From assembly GCF_022581195.2 (NCBI RefSeq), contig NC_061471.1, positions 2,356,001 through 2,420,000 of the forward strand: a stretch of 64,000 nt of DNA, in the 5' to 3' direction. The position numbers and the translations under genes were made by a program. This document shows, piece by piece, positions 49,541 to 61,471 of the stretch. The stretch comes from Helicoverpa zea. Its lineage: Eukaryota; Arthropoda; Insecta; Lepidoptera; Noctuidae. The first letter of the stretch is position 1; each line of letters starts with the position of its first letter. The notes under the pieces were generated by a model that saw nothing but the letters and a program-made list of their open reading frames with translations, ran no database searches and had not been told where the DNA came from.

Positions 49541-49964
49541 CATGGAGAACAAAATGACTAGCGGAGGTGCCATAACGACCTTGCCAGGGCTGCGAGATTG
49601 TACGAAAGAGTTACCACGGCCCTGGTACATGAATGGCTTGAGAAAGAACATGATGGGTCTGATACTCCCTCACGCTGCTGACCAACAGCGGGTGGGGTAA
49701 TTTGATGATATACCACAAAAAAGGTGCCTAACGGAAAATCGCCTAGGAAAGTAGCTTGCTAAAATGCGGGTGAGCGGAGGACGAGGAACATTACAGTTTT
49801 CGCCCTTATACGCCTTCTTTGGTTTGGACCCAATCATTGTATGTAATACTAAAAATCGTTGATAGATGGTTCACTTGTAACTGATCGTTTTGGTCATGCA
49901 CACCGTAGTTTGACGTAGCAGATAACTACCTGTCTGCATCTCCGCTATCTTTGCTTACTCCGTG
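49541..49964. mobile_element. hAT-like MITE (family B, copy 1), carrying a nested insertion
   Basis: The termini CATGGAG and CTCCGTG are imperfect inverted repeats that extend inward to AGCGGAG. They are flanked by GTCTGAAC (49533-49540) and GTCTCAAC (49965-49972), which match at 7 of 8 positions and suggest an 8-bp target duplication as in hAT elements. The related copy at 55447-55737 has the same ends. Comparison shows that 49578-49728 is an insertion absent from the other copy. Confidence 0.65.
49578..49728. mobile_element. Dispersed repeat family A, copy 2, nested in the MITE
   Basis: It interrupts the family B element between CATAACG and GAAAATC and is flanked by TAACG at 49573-49577 and 49729-49733. 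The body matches the repeat at 945-1215: GGGCTGCGAGATTGTACGAA, a GAGTTACCACGGCCCTGGTAC block, CTGATACTCCCTCACG, TTTGATGAT and an A-run. It is 151 bp with no coding capacity. The class is unknown, but a 5-bp duplication and a defined length argue for a mobile unit. Confidence 0.65.
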
Positions 49965-49972
49965 GTCTCAAC

Positions 49973-50802
49973 AAACAATACGGTGTTTATGGCTTGAAAT
50001 CGCACAATGTGCGCTGTTACTTACTTATGGACGATGTTTGACAACCGTGTAGGTTGGTAGTGTTAGTTATTGTCTATGTGTTAGGTCTTTTAGGTCACAA
50101 GTTCAGGGTTTTGTACTGGGTATTCTAGTTTGCATTCGAACAGTGTATCGGTTTACATAATACGAGTGTTATGGTCTTATTTTCTTAGTACTGGACCTAC
50201 TTACTTTTATGTAGGTGTTTTCTGAGCAAGGCACATATAGATGTGAAAAATCACTCAGAAAAATGGATGAAGCGAAAATGGATGAATGAATGGAGAATGA
50301 TAAGAATGTATTAAGATAAACTTTTTGAATAAATAGAGCTTGTTTTTTCACCTCACAATTATTATTATTATCATTCTATGTGTGATCGTTTCTTTGCTTC
50401 AAAATATCAAATACGACTTACATCTTCGACCACACTTCAATACAGTCTGTGCCCTCAATATCGTTTTCCATACTGCAACAGTAAATTCGATTTTGAAGCG
50501 CAAGAAAAACCCAAAAGCGCCCTCTACCGAAATTTACGAGCTATTCAAGCGACTTGTTTTTGCCGCATAACCGACCAGCGATTTAAACTGGGAAATCTGT
50601 AGGCATGTTTTTGGGTAAAAACTTTGCTTCGACTTTGTGTGCCAAGTTCGAAGCGAAAGCGATATTTTTGCAATGTGGCGCGTAAACTTGTTCTAAGAGT
50701 AAAAAAAATACAATGGTTTAAACGCAAAGAAAATTATTTAAAAACAAGCCTATAAATGTATAACTAATCCACGTACCTAGATAAAATGGCTAATAAAATG
50801 GC
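49973..50802. other. Non-coding stretch with a CTCF-like motif
   Basis: A GC-richer patch at about 50400-50690 contains AGCGCCCTCTA at 50515-50525 (minus strand TAGAGGGCGCT), a CTCF-core-like match. Overlapping short frames here are not distinctive. Confidence 0.35.
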
Positions 50803-50836
50803 AAAATATTTTAGTGTTAGAACACTAAAATATTTT
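50803..50836. repeat. Perfect 16-bp inverted repeat, 2-base loop
   Basis: AAAATATTTTAGTGTT, then AG, then AACACTAAAATATTTT. An isolated AT-rich cruciform-capable site. Confidence 0.8.
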
Positions 50837-53800
50837 TTCAAATTGGACCAGTAAGTAGTTCCTGATCTTCAGCTACACTTGCCTTTTTAATATACCGATG
50901 TACATACATATATCATACATGAGACTACTGATCCCTAGACCTCTAAGATGCGAATTATTGTAATAAATAACTTCAAAAATATTTATAAACCGCTTATACT
51001 GAAAACATGGACCACACACACGATCTCTTTTTCAATTTTGTGTCCAAAGTTTTCGCGTTGGTGTGAATTATTACCGGCGTAATGAAGGGACAATCATCTG
51101 TTTTTGTACTCAAATGTGTATTCAGTAAACGTATTATATGTTTTTTTCATTAAAACGATTATTTAAAATGTCTTTGTTTGGATTTTACGATAAACAGGCT
51201 GCAATGAGTTATGGACTGCACTGTGGTCCTTTGTGTAATAAGTTGAGTCAAAAATATTTATAACTACAGCGATTTTATGACGATAAATAAATGCATTTTA
51301 AAATGGAAATAGTTTGATAAAACTATTTAAAAATACAAATTGAAAGGAAGGTTGCCTAATATTTTAAACATTATTTATTTTAAACATAATATTTTAAACA
51401 TGTGGAAGCTTGTCATTAGCAATTATTTTATATACTTTGTTAAATAATTGGTGTAATTAGTCTGTAAGCTTTCTTTAAAACAAAATAAATAAATAAATAA
51501 ATATAGAGCTGTCAGATATAAAAATATACCGTAACGACAATTTTTTTACCAAGCACGAGATATAAGCACGAGTAAACAAAATAAGTCATCTCACACTGAC
51601 AAAACACAATCAAACCGTGAAAATCTTAACACAAATAGTAGCTACCATTGTCCCTAATCTCACTTTTTTCCCTCTCAACTAAATCACGAACTCGATCAGA
51701 AACGTACGTGCGTATAAAATCTGTGACCAAGTTAACAGGCGATGTGCTTGACGACGTAATCGAGAACGGACTTTGAACTTCAAAATACTAGTTTTTTAAC
51801 TAAACCATGTTGATATTTCTCACGAACAAAAACTTTGTTTTTTCAAAAGAGGTTTAGCGCGTGCTTTCGAGTTCCTACCAAATTTTAGATCACGATCCAG
51901 TTTTTTGGTAGCACTTCATGGCCTAGTGGATCAACTTGATGAAACCTAGACAAAAAAATGAGACTGCTGGCTGTCGTTTAGTATTAAATTTAAATCGGTG
52001 CATGAATTTGCAAATTCATTTTTTGTCAGACATGAATCAAAATTTAGGCACTATAAAAACATGATTAAATGTGGAGCATGACTGATGACTTCAAATTATT
52101 TATATAACATTTACATTAAACCTTAAGATAGCGAAAATCTTCACACTAAGTTTTAATTTGCGTACTAAGCACGTATTCAATTTCAAGAAACATTACTGTA
52201 AGTTTAATTTTAGATAAATCAAATGTTTTCGTGATTATATTTTGTATGTTTTATACGTTGTCAAGTAATCTTTTTAAAAACGTATACCACTTATGTTTAA
52301 TAAACTTTTTATATATTTTCATAATACGTAATGAAGTATTTACCAAGGAAAATTTCATAATTAAAATTGTGTCATTCATTCCTTGGAAGTAAATTACGGT
52401 ACTTCCATCCAAAATGCGCTCCGAGTGATCTTGTATACATCTTACGCCGACCGTGCCTTAACGAGCATTAATTAAAATTTACAAATTAATAATGTACACA
52501 TCACCTGTGTATCTAATTAACCCAATTTCATGATATAAATTGCCGCTGAGAAATAATATATCACAGGAACTTTTGTTTTGCATTATTTCCTTGGCAGTGA
52601 ATTCTGAATATCGGCATTTAATTAACAAATGTATGATTTATCCAGTTGCGCTGTTAATATATTCTCTCATTATAAGCCTTTTCAATAAATAATCGGCGCG
52701 AATGTGGTTTGCGAAATTAATAAATTGTCTTTCAATATTCATTAAAATAACATTTTAATACATTATTCTTGGGAAATTTGAAGTTATGTCATAATTATTA
52801 ACAAGCACTGTCCAATAAAAAATTTTAATCCGTCAAAAAATAATTGTGTCATATTATATTTTGTACAGATTCTTACAAAACTCCCCACTATGCAACGGTA
52901 ATAGTTCAAAGTAATAACGAACACTCACAAAAGCGTTCGACACGCTTTTTGTTCATTTACCGGTATCAAAGGCAAGAAATTGTCTTTTATTTCATTACTG
53001 TGTGTCATACGGTCACACTGCACAGTGTTCTAAAATAAACGAGTTGATTTGTCTCGCCCCGTGGGCGGGAATATGCCGATTATGTCTGTAATTTAGTATG
53101 TTTACGTACAAAATCCATAATTTAGAGCTATTTAGAAACAGTAACGTTATTGGATATTGTGTATGTTGGGTGAAATTGTTTATAAATGGATAGATATGGA
53201 AATAAGTGGATGTCAAGCGTTTTCACATTACGAATAAATGCTTCTAACTTAAAATGTTGAAACATGAGGAAATGTTTTTAGTATTTGCATAAAAATGTTT
53301 TTGTTCTATCACCAGTCGTAGAACATTTAGAAATCAAAATAGTTTCCAATTTATAGCGGTTATCTATTTTAGCACTCATGTAATGTTGCTGATAAGTGTA
53401 TTAAAAATTACAGTGAACTTTTTTCTTATAATAAGTACCTAATAGCCAGTTCAGTATACGAAGATAATTATCCAATCGAAAGCTTGCACTAAATACAAAC
53501 TTAAAGCAAAAAACCAGTTCCAAAGTAAATCATTAACTTTTTGTACCGTCACAAAAAAAAAACAGTCAATCCTGAACCGCTCATCCGATACCAATTACGG
53601 GTATTAAAATGTGCAACCAATTTACTTACAGGACTGCAAAGTCAACGATAAATTAAAGGGCTGTTGCTAAAATAGGGCTTCGGGCGCCAATTTCATTCTC
53701 TATAAATATGAACGCTTGTGTCTTGTTTTGCATCGTTTGTTTCATACCTTGTTAACATATTCGCAGTTTATTTGTACCGCAAACAATAAATTTTGTTGCT

Positions 53801-55446
53801 ATCTGTACAATGGAAACATTGCTAGGCGAGCGAAATTGTAGCTTATAGTTTTGTTCCTTTTTTTCTATGTTTTTCTAGTGTTGGCGCACTGTGCGTTTGT
53901 TTATTCAATGTTGCCCTAAAATTGGTTTAGGAGATAAAAAATATTCTATTTCTTTTTATGGCATCAGTTATGATATGAACAGAACTACAAAAAATAATTT
54001 TATATTATTGTGATGTCTGACTTTTTGTAACAAATACCTAAACAAACTCAGGTTTTATATCAAGCCAATACTATATTTTTTTAGCAAATACCTAAACAGA
54101 ATTAGGTTCAAAATCAGCTTCAATATCAAACCAATGATGATATGATGCAATTACGATATTATGCAATTGCTTCTCAACATAATCTATTCTTCTTCTACCA
54201 TCACTTATTGCAAAAATCAACACCTTCGACCATCTTTTTAATTGATTAAATTAATGAATAACTTTCCTTTCATTTTAATAGAATACGACTGAGTGTATCG
54301 GTTTCATGTCATCTCTAACGAGCTGAATAAGCCCAACCCCCTGTAATTGAAGAGGAGGGCTTATGATAGCCATGGTCAATTGGAATGCTGCTATTCTTAT
54401 AATTATTACTGCTATTTGTTTGTTTGGTACTAAATATTATTATGCGAAAGTATATTCGACTGTTGGTGATGCTTTTGAAGTCAATATGAACAGATTTTGA
54501 TATTTACTTTAGTCACCATACGGTGTCCAAATGGATACCGTAAAAGGACTAATTTATAACCTTCTTCTTAATCATTAATTAATTCGATCTCAAATTAAAT
54601 AGATGTGAAACTAATTATAGGATATTAAAATACTCTTTAAGAATGGTATGGTGGTAATTGTTTATTGACTACATAGGTAATTTATCTAAAGTCATTTCAA
54701 ATACAGCTGATATTTTGGCTACAACCATGTTTCCTATAGTTAAACTTGCCTACAACTCATTTGCCCCAATTACAACTACCTACATAATGACAGACAACGA
54801 ACTATCCCGCACTAATTTCCGAACCAACATACGTTCAAACCCGCACAGTGTGCCGACGAAGAATTAAACTGGACAAAAACACCACTAGACTATTTTCATT
54901 CACGTTTATATCTAAGGACACCCTGGCGACTCGCTGAGTTTATTGACAACATAAATACAACCCAGTGCAACGAATGTGTAGAACTGGCAATATTTAGATA
55001 GGTAAAGTGAATTTGCATGTAGTTATTTCGGCTAGTGGAGTGGAGTATTTTTGCTATGGAGTTTGGCTCAAAAAATGAATAGGAAATGTTGTTTTAAAAA
55101 AATTGGCCAGATATATGAATGGCCTAGTTTTGGTTTGTGTTTTTATGTTTTTTTTTTATCTCTGTTTTCTGCTATATTTTCATATTCCATTTTATTTATC
55201 TTCATATGCAAACATTGACTTTTAGAATTTTAAAACCTTCGTATGGGTACAGAATTCCCTTGAATTCATAACAAACAACAGTCTTTTCTAGCTACCATTT
55301 AAAAAACTAATCAAGAAAATGCAACCCAATTCAGAATATGCATTCATGCTTCGAATTCGGAAACTCTACTGGATCGAACCACGTACGAGCAATTATGACA
55401 ACTGGTAGAACTTTCAGTACTTACCATACGCTGCATAGTAAATACC
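50837..55446. other. Long AT-rich non-coding stretch
   Basis: No transposon, exon or RNA gene recognised. An (AAAT)n microsatellite of about five units lies at 51484-51504. Several 60-69-codon frames have no recognisable motif. Confidence 0.4.
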
Positions 55447-55737
55447 CATGGAGAATAAAATGACTAGCGGAGATGTCATAACGCAAAATCTTAGACGAGG
55501 AACTTTACTAGTTCCGCCTTTGTACGGGTTTATTTATTTAATCAGGCCATTATTTTCAAAATAAAATCACCAATCAATCAAGAATAATCTTTGACAGATT
55601 GGTTTTGATTTGACAAGGAATCCGAACGTCTCATTAGTTTTAATAACTGATCGCGCCTACCGTGCGTTGCTTGACTTACAAGAAGGCGTCTGACCTACCT
55701 TCCTTATAGCGTCTCCGCTATCTTTCCTTCCTCCGTG
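55447..55737. mobile_element. hAT-like MITE (family B, copy 2)
   Basis: The ends are CATGGAGAATAAAATGACTA (continuing GCGGAG) on the left and CTCCGCTATCTTTCC to CTCCGTG on the right, as in the 49541-49964 copy. Internal landmarks ACGAGGAAC and AACTGATCG are also shared in order. It lacks the nested 151-bp insertion and therefore represents the empty site. No target duplication is recognisable, so one border may have decayed. Confidence 0.6.
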
Positions 55738-56160
55738 CACCTTATTAGCATATTACTTTACTTTGTATTTCGCGGGGGAATATGTTAATTTGTACTGTCT
55801 TAAAACCTTATTACAGTAATTAATGTGTTTATTTTGTAGGTTTTAATTTATAGCTTTGCGGCGTATCAAATAGAAATGGAATTTTATGGTGTCACAAGTT
55901 TCCTTTCATTGTTACCAAACTAAGATAGTGAGTTTAACTATTTTGCATATTAATTCGTTAATATTTTAAAACAATGTTCTTTATTCATGATGAGAATATT
56001 TATTTAAGCTTCACTTTTTTTCCTTATTATTCCTTCAGTTTTTATCCGTGTCCCGTGGAAACTACAGCCCGTACCAGCACAAAAATATAGTCTATGTTAT
56101 TCGTGAAGTGTAGTTTTGCAAAATAATTTCAAACCCAGTATTTTCGGGGTGTTTAGTGTA

Positions 56161-56190
56161 CAAACAAACAAACAAACAAACAAACAAAAA
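56161..56190. repeat. (CAAA)n microsatellite
   Basis: Six perfect CAAA units and a partial one. Confidence 0.9.
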
Positions 56191-56336
56191 TCCCCTTTAT
56201 GTATTATATTAGAGTAGATTTTGCACCACTGTGTAACCATGTCCACCACTGTGTAAATAAGTGCCCAAACATATCTAGTAGTAGAACCATATCTATTAGA
56301 TTCTCAAGTCTGAGCTCACGTGCGGGATTCCTTGTA

Positions 56337-56382
56337 AATTGGCGACGTTCGACTCTTTAATTAAGTCACATCAGTTTTTAGA
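56337..56382 (+). repeat. Diverged direct repeat, unit 1
   Basis: AAATTGGCGACGTTCGACTC, then TTAATTAAGTC and TCAGTTTTTAG. The same order of blocks recurs at 56834-56880, about 497 bp downstream, with substitutions. Both units are followed by CG-rich sequence. Confidence 0.5.
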
Positions 56383-56833
56383 GTGGCACGCACGCCCTGG
56401 CTTAAGGGGCCTATCCATCTACGTAGTTATATGGGAGTACCTCGTTAGACGACACTTTGGTTTCAAAATAAATGTTGAGATTTAAGGCGTTTTTTTTTGG
56501 TTTTAGAAATTGAAACTTAAACTTGACGATTTTTTTACAAATTGGGAATTTAATAGATCAAGAAAAATGCATAAAATGTTGATATCTTGGGATTTTTTTT
56601 TGAAGACTCCTAGGAACTACTGCGTGCAGTAAGTACTCTTACATTGTGCTTTCGACAAATGACCATATTTTTTTCTGCGTTCAAATGGACTTTCTTACTG
56701 AGCCATGGCATTTTTTTTTTTTTCAAAAACATCCGAGTACTATACAAAAAAACACATTTCAATAAACCAAAACATACCAGAACATTCTACTAACTGAACT
56801 CGCTACCACTAAATCACGTACGTCTATTAGTTA

Positions 56834-56880
56834 TAAATTGGCGTCTTCCAACTCTTAATTAAGTCTCTTCAGTTTTTAGC
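56834..56880 (+). repeat. Diverged direct repeat, unit 2
   Basis: AAATTGGCGTCTTCCAACTC, then TTAATTAAGTC and TCAGTTTTTAG. Partner of 56337-56382. Confidence 0.5.
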
Positions 56881-59403
56881 TGTCAGCGATGCAGCGGCGA
56901 GATGTGACGTCACTCGTGCCGGCGTAACGTGACTTCCTTGTAGCGTCCACTTATTTGTTTTGTTTTTAGTACTTAGTTGGGGCTTAGAAAGTACTTTAAA
57001 GAGTAGTGTTTAATTAATTCTTATGTTTTTTTTAAGAGTAATATATGTCAGTTTCCATAAAGAAGAACATAGTGTATTTAACCATCAGAATAGTATATTT
57101 AAGAAATTTTTATAGACAGCATCAACGGAAATAAATTCTGCATAAAAGTAATTGCTTTTTTTTACCGGACTGCCTCAGAAAAAGGGTTATGATTTGTAGA
57201 TAAAATTAAAATTTTAAATCATGTCTATAACTCTTAGTAATAAATAGATTTCAATATAAACTAGTAAACATTAACCAACTCAATCTAAAATACCTTAATA
57301 AACAACAATGTCCAAACTAAACTTAATTGAAATATCACCCTTGGATCAACCCACGCGCGAAGTCACGCACGGAAAATTGCTCTACTTAGTTATATTTAGT
57401 GCTCCACGTCTTAATAAATAACGTTGATAGAGCCGTATTTGTTAACATAACTAGTTTTCTTAGAATCTGTCGCTTGGCGTTGAAGTTGGAAATATTGGAA
57501 GCTTAGTAAGGCATGTGTGAACGAAGTAGATCGTGTCGTCGTGAATGGATGAATATGAAAGATTTCTTTAATATTAGTACCTAAGTAAAGTTTTTTAGTT
57601 TGGTCTACAAACTATCTTACCTTTACCTTTCTATATAGGTATTTTAACTATCCATAATATTTTATTTGATTAAGAATGTTGATTTTGCTCTAAGAAAATT
57701 CTTTTTTTTTCCCCACGCTGTACCGTCAATAAACACTGTGCAAGTTATAAGGTGTACGAGAATAAAACCAACGAAAAAAATAATCAATTTACGAAATCAT
57801 CTTCACAATACAACACAAAAATATGATTACCTTAAGTACATTTTCGCATACAGTACACTACTCACATTTCTATTAAAAGCAAAGAAAACGAAGTTACATA
57901 TTTGTCTGGCAATGAATAGCCGTCTTTAGAGAAAAGCTTCGCTTTGATGTGTACAGGAATGTTTCCGAACGCAATAATGGATAATAATGATCGTAGGAAT
58001 ACTTAAGAAAATACCTCCGAGTTTACTTCGGCATTCTCAGTTCGACTGGCACAAAAGTAACGGAAATGAGACGGCGAAATTATTGAAATATGATGAAGAA
58101 TTTTCTGTAGAAGTCATTGTTGTTTGATGGTAAAAGATTTCCTTGGAATTCGACAAATAAATGTTTTTGATTAACGAAACAACCGTTGATATTTAAGTCT
58201 TCGTTGGTCCCAGAAGCAAGCGTAAATAAGCTTAGAAATATCAGTGGTACTCAGAGGGGTTTAAATTTCACAGAAATCTCTTGTACTAAGTTTGAAAACA
58301 AATTCTCAAAGTGAACATCTACAATCTAGCTACTTCATACTAGCAAAAATATCAGCCCACTTACGTATCACTACAAAAAAAAATCAAAAACGTTTTCCTC
58401 AAAAAACACTTCAAACACGAGCGAACAATAACTTACCTTTAAACACAACATCTTCGAGTCACGAACAATGCTCGCTGCGATAAATATAAGAGTTTCCAAC
58501 AAAATATAAAAACTGGAGAGATACCAATATATTTGGCGAATGCCGTCCTGCCCTCAAACAAAACGGGGAACTCAATATGCGCATCGAATTGTTGCCAACC
58601 CCCCCAAGAAGGGGGCATGTTAGGTTCGTAACGAATGCCGAACCTTGGCAAGTCTCTTGGCAAAAGCTTGCCAGTTATAGATACGTACTTGGAACTGTGT
58701 CTACAATGGAACCCGTCTCATTTCTGGTGACAGAAAATTAGGTTACGAGGTTACACTGGCTGTATGTACGTGTTTATTATTTATCATGAGCATGGTATTT
58801 TTGATGTTATATTTTGTGTGTTTTTTTGATTCTTTCCTTCTTTGTGTGCGGATCAGGGTAATTTTGCAGTTCACTACTCTGTATTTAACAAGCTTCTTTT
58901 TATAAATTAATGGTGTGGATTTCATTCTGAGAATACTAAATTTTCCACAGTTAGCAAGATTTACGTGAAATCTTTTTAAACAATCGCCATTTCTGCACAA
59001 TTTATTTCACCAAACGATCAATCATCTCTCACGCCGATGAGATCAAGTCATTCACTCCAGTCGCACCGTCAGTGAGCCGCCATAATCCTGCTGAACAACA
59101 TAAGCAATGCAACAAAACCCTTTAAACATCAATAACTACTATTAACACAACGTTAACAGACCAAGGAATCAGAGGGGCCGATGTTTCGGTATCTCTGTTT
59201 GTTTCCACTGTCGGAAATGACGGGTCAGTTTTTGACGCATGGATAACGTCTAAGCGGGTTATTGCTATACATACATACAATAACTGTTCTTGTTAGTGAG
59301 TGCAATAAAGAATACCTATGATAAACTATTTATTATTCCAGTTACACCCTAGATATACAAAATGACACTATAGTTTTCTTTAAATCCAAGTAATAATCTT
59401 TTA

Positions 59404-59549
59404 TGGCCTTACTACAAAAACTTTAACCACTGTTTTACACTTGTCTAAAAAAAATGTGGCTCCAAAATGAACCATATGTCAACGTCATAATTTGACATTT
59501 TTTTAGACAAGGCTTAAACTGACGTTAAAAAGTTTTTGTGGTAAGGCGG
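59404..59549. mobile_element. Small MITE, TA-flanked
   Basis: Imperfect inverted repeats begin near the CCTTACTACAAAAACTTT block on the left and end at AAGTTTTTGTGGTAAGG on the right. A second inner pair, TTGTCTAAAAAAAATGT and ACATTTTTTTAGACAA, extends the fold. TA at 59402-59403 and 59550-59551 would be the duplicated target. About 146 bp, no coding capacity. It resembles an abundant moth MITE known to me only from memory. Confidence 0.65.
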
Positions 59550-59551
59550 TA

Positions 59552-60735
59552 AATCTCTACAATCTCCAGTCCTAGTAACAGTGATAAATCAAAGCATTAA
59601 CGTAACAACTCCTTAAAAAGGTTCAATGAATAGCAACCAACGAAAGACGTCTAACAACGCGAACAAACACCAGGGCCATATTTACTAACATGTTTGCACT
59701 GGCGTTACTCGGCTAATGGCCAGTCCTGTTCTACCTACCCCCGGCTTAACTCTAGTGCTAACTGCCGACATGGCCCGGGTTACGCTGAGAAAATACAGCC
59801 TTTTTTGTCAAGGACCACCTAGTTGGCGGTGCCTTTACTTTTGAAATTCATGCTTGAGATTCTCGCTGTATTTGTCGAATATTTTTTGGTGATCTTCAAA
59901 TGTTTTTGGTCTTTTATTTTCTGAAAGGATTATGTAAGTGCCTACTTAGTTTTGTTTGATATACCTAGAGATGGTTTTATTCTTTATTTGTGTTCTTTTG
60001 TTAGGCTTAATCTAGTGCCTATTCATTTTGGTCCTTGACCTATTTGAAACGGAAGCCTATAGTATATAACGACATCGTAGCTAAATTGATATGTTTCTTT
60101 CATCATGACTTCTAATCTAACTAACTTCTAGGTATTAATAGGTATCATTAGAATAATATTCTTCGGCTAGTTTATTCCAAAGGTAACTATTTCATGTTGT
60201 TGTATTTACTTCAAATTAACCTGACACATACATCTTGCTTTCTGATTCCGGCATTTCCACAGACAAGACTACAGTTATCCATTATCATTTTACTTGTTAT
60301 TCACTAAATTGGATTAGTCAAATATAGGTGCTAATTTATTTGTTTACGAAACCCCTCCAAATTTCAACTCCAACCTTAACGCATTTAGGGTAAAGTCCAA
60401 AATCGAATGCATTAAATGGCTGAAGCCTTGATATATTATGCACGAAGTGATTGAAAGCGTATCACGGTGCAATAGAGTTGAAATTCGCATGGATGGGCAC
60501 AGCTGGGATATCTGCTGTCTACATAATGAAAACTACGTACAGACAACAAATCTTCATAAGAGGAAACTAATTAACCGATCACGAACATACGACGGATAAT
60601 GTTATTACATTTATACGTACGGTGGATGGACCAAATCGCACGCTTAATCATAAAGAGAAATAACTCAAAAATAAGTTATTTAAAGATTTAATCATAAAAC
60701 GTAATAACGTATCGCTAAGAATATGTACGCGCCAA
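59552..60735. other. Non-coding stretch upstream of the right-end gene
   Basis: Includes a GC-richer patch at about 59660-59840 (CATGGCCCGGGTTACG) and a small inverted repeat AAATAACT/AGTTATTT at 60658-60681. If the downstream gene belongs to a transposon, its left terminus should lie here, but I could not identify one. Confidence 0.35.
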
Positions 60736-60835
60736 CCGCCGCTCGATTTGAATGAATATGAACGAAATAAAGGACTGTCGCTCTCTTTCTGACTAACGCT
60801 TTCGAACAGGTTGGTACCGGTAAACTGCTATATTC
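60736..60835 (+). promoter_or_regulatory. Putative promoter of the DUF7869-like gene
   Basis: ATTCAGTAG at 60833-60841 contains TCAGT, the arthropod initiator consensus, with the start A at 60836. No convincing TATA box is seen at -30. The placement depends on the splice donor at 60926. Confidence 0.3.
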
Positions 60836-60925
60836 AGTAGTGTGCCAACCGTGATGCAAGCAAGGTGATCGAAAAATTATTCAAAGGGCGAAACATTACG
60901 GCATACTTCTTTATATTATTAACAG
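60836..60925 (+). other. Untranslated first exon of the DUF7869-like gene
   Basis: A roughly 90-base segment from the candidate initiator to AACAG, followed by GTAAGTC, a near-consensus donor. No in-frame ATG is needed because the coding frame starts one base inside the next exon. The 5' end is inferred. Confidence 0.5.
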
Positions 60926-61470
60926 GTAAGTCTTATTTCTTATTTTAATTTATCCATAAAGTGAATAACTACGTCTTATTTCACTTTATTATAAAAAGTA
61001 TCTCACTACTTTGTGATATCATTTTGACTTATTGCAGTTTAGTTTAAATTTTAGTAACGCGTCATCCAAATTTATATTACTTATTTCGTTTTTATATTAA
61101 AACTATAAATATAGTTATGGCACAAAATGACTTATTTCGGTTCAGTTTAAAATTATCGTTCAAATTTAATAGTGAAACATGCTTATTTCGCTTTAGTTTT
61201 AAATTATCGTTCAAATTTAATAATAAAACATGCTTATTGCTGTTTATGATTAACTAGCGACCCGCTCTGGTTCCGCACGTGGACAAAGTGATTTAGGTTG
61301 GTCCTTCAATAACAATAGTAGGTATCAACTGCGCCGATCAAAATAGTTTTCCTCGATTTTGATATTTACCCGTTACTCGATTCATATCTTCCGAGTTGCA
61401 GACGCGTCTTTATTTTACTACTGTAAAAATATTTAATATTAAGAAATTAATGTATTGTTATTTTTTGTAG
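60926..61470 (+). other. Intron 1 of the DUF7869-like gene
   Basis: 545 bases with GTAAGT at the start and TTATTTTTTGTAG at the end, a standard GT-AG intron. Most of it is occupied by the 51-bp-period array described separately. Confidence 0.6.
60932..61250 (+). repeat. ~51-bp tandem array with CTTATTTCG heads
   Basis: CTTATT-headed motifs start at 60932, 60975, 61028, 61080, 61131, 61182 and 61233, so the spacing is 43, 53, 52, 51, 51 and 51. The last full units share TTTAAA, then ATTATCGTTCAAATTTAATA, then AAACATG. Earlier units are more diverged. The head is CTTATTTC or CTTATTGC. The array lies wholly in the intron in front of the transposase-like frame. Confidence 0.8.
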
Positions 61471-61471
61471 G

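Larger units (their letters stand above)
55738..59401. other. AT-rich non-coding stretch
   Basis: Contains a (CAAA)n microsatellite at 56161-56190, a diverged duplicated motif (56337-56382 and 56834-56880), and scattered short frames. A GC-richer patch with a 74-codon minus frame lies at 58439-58663. None shows a recognisable domain. Confidence 0.4.
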
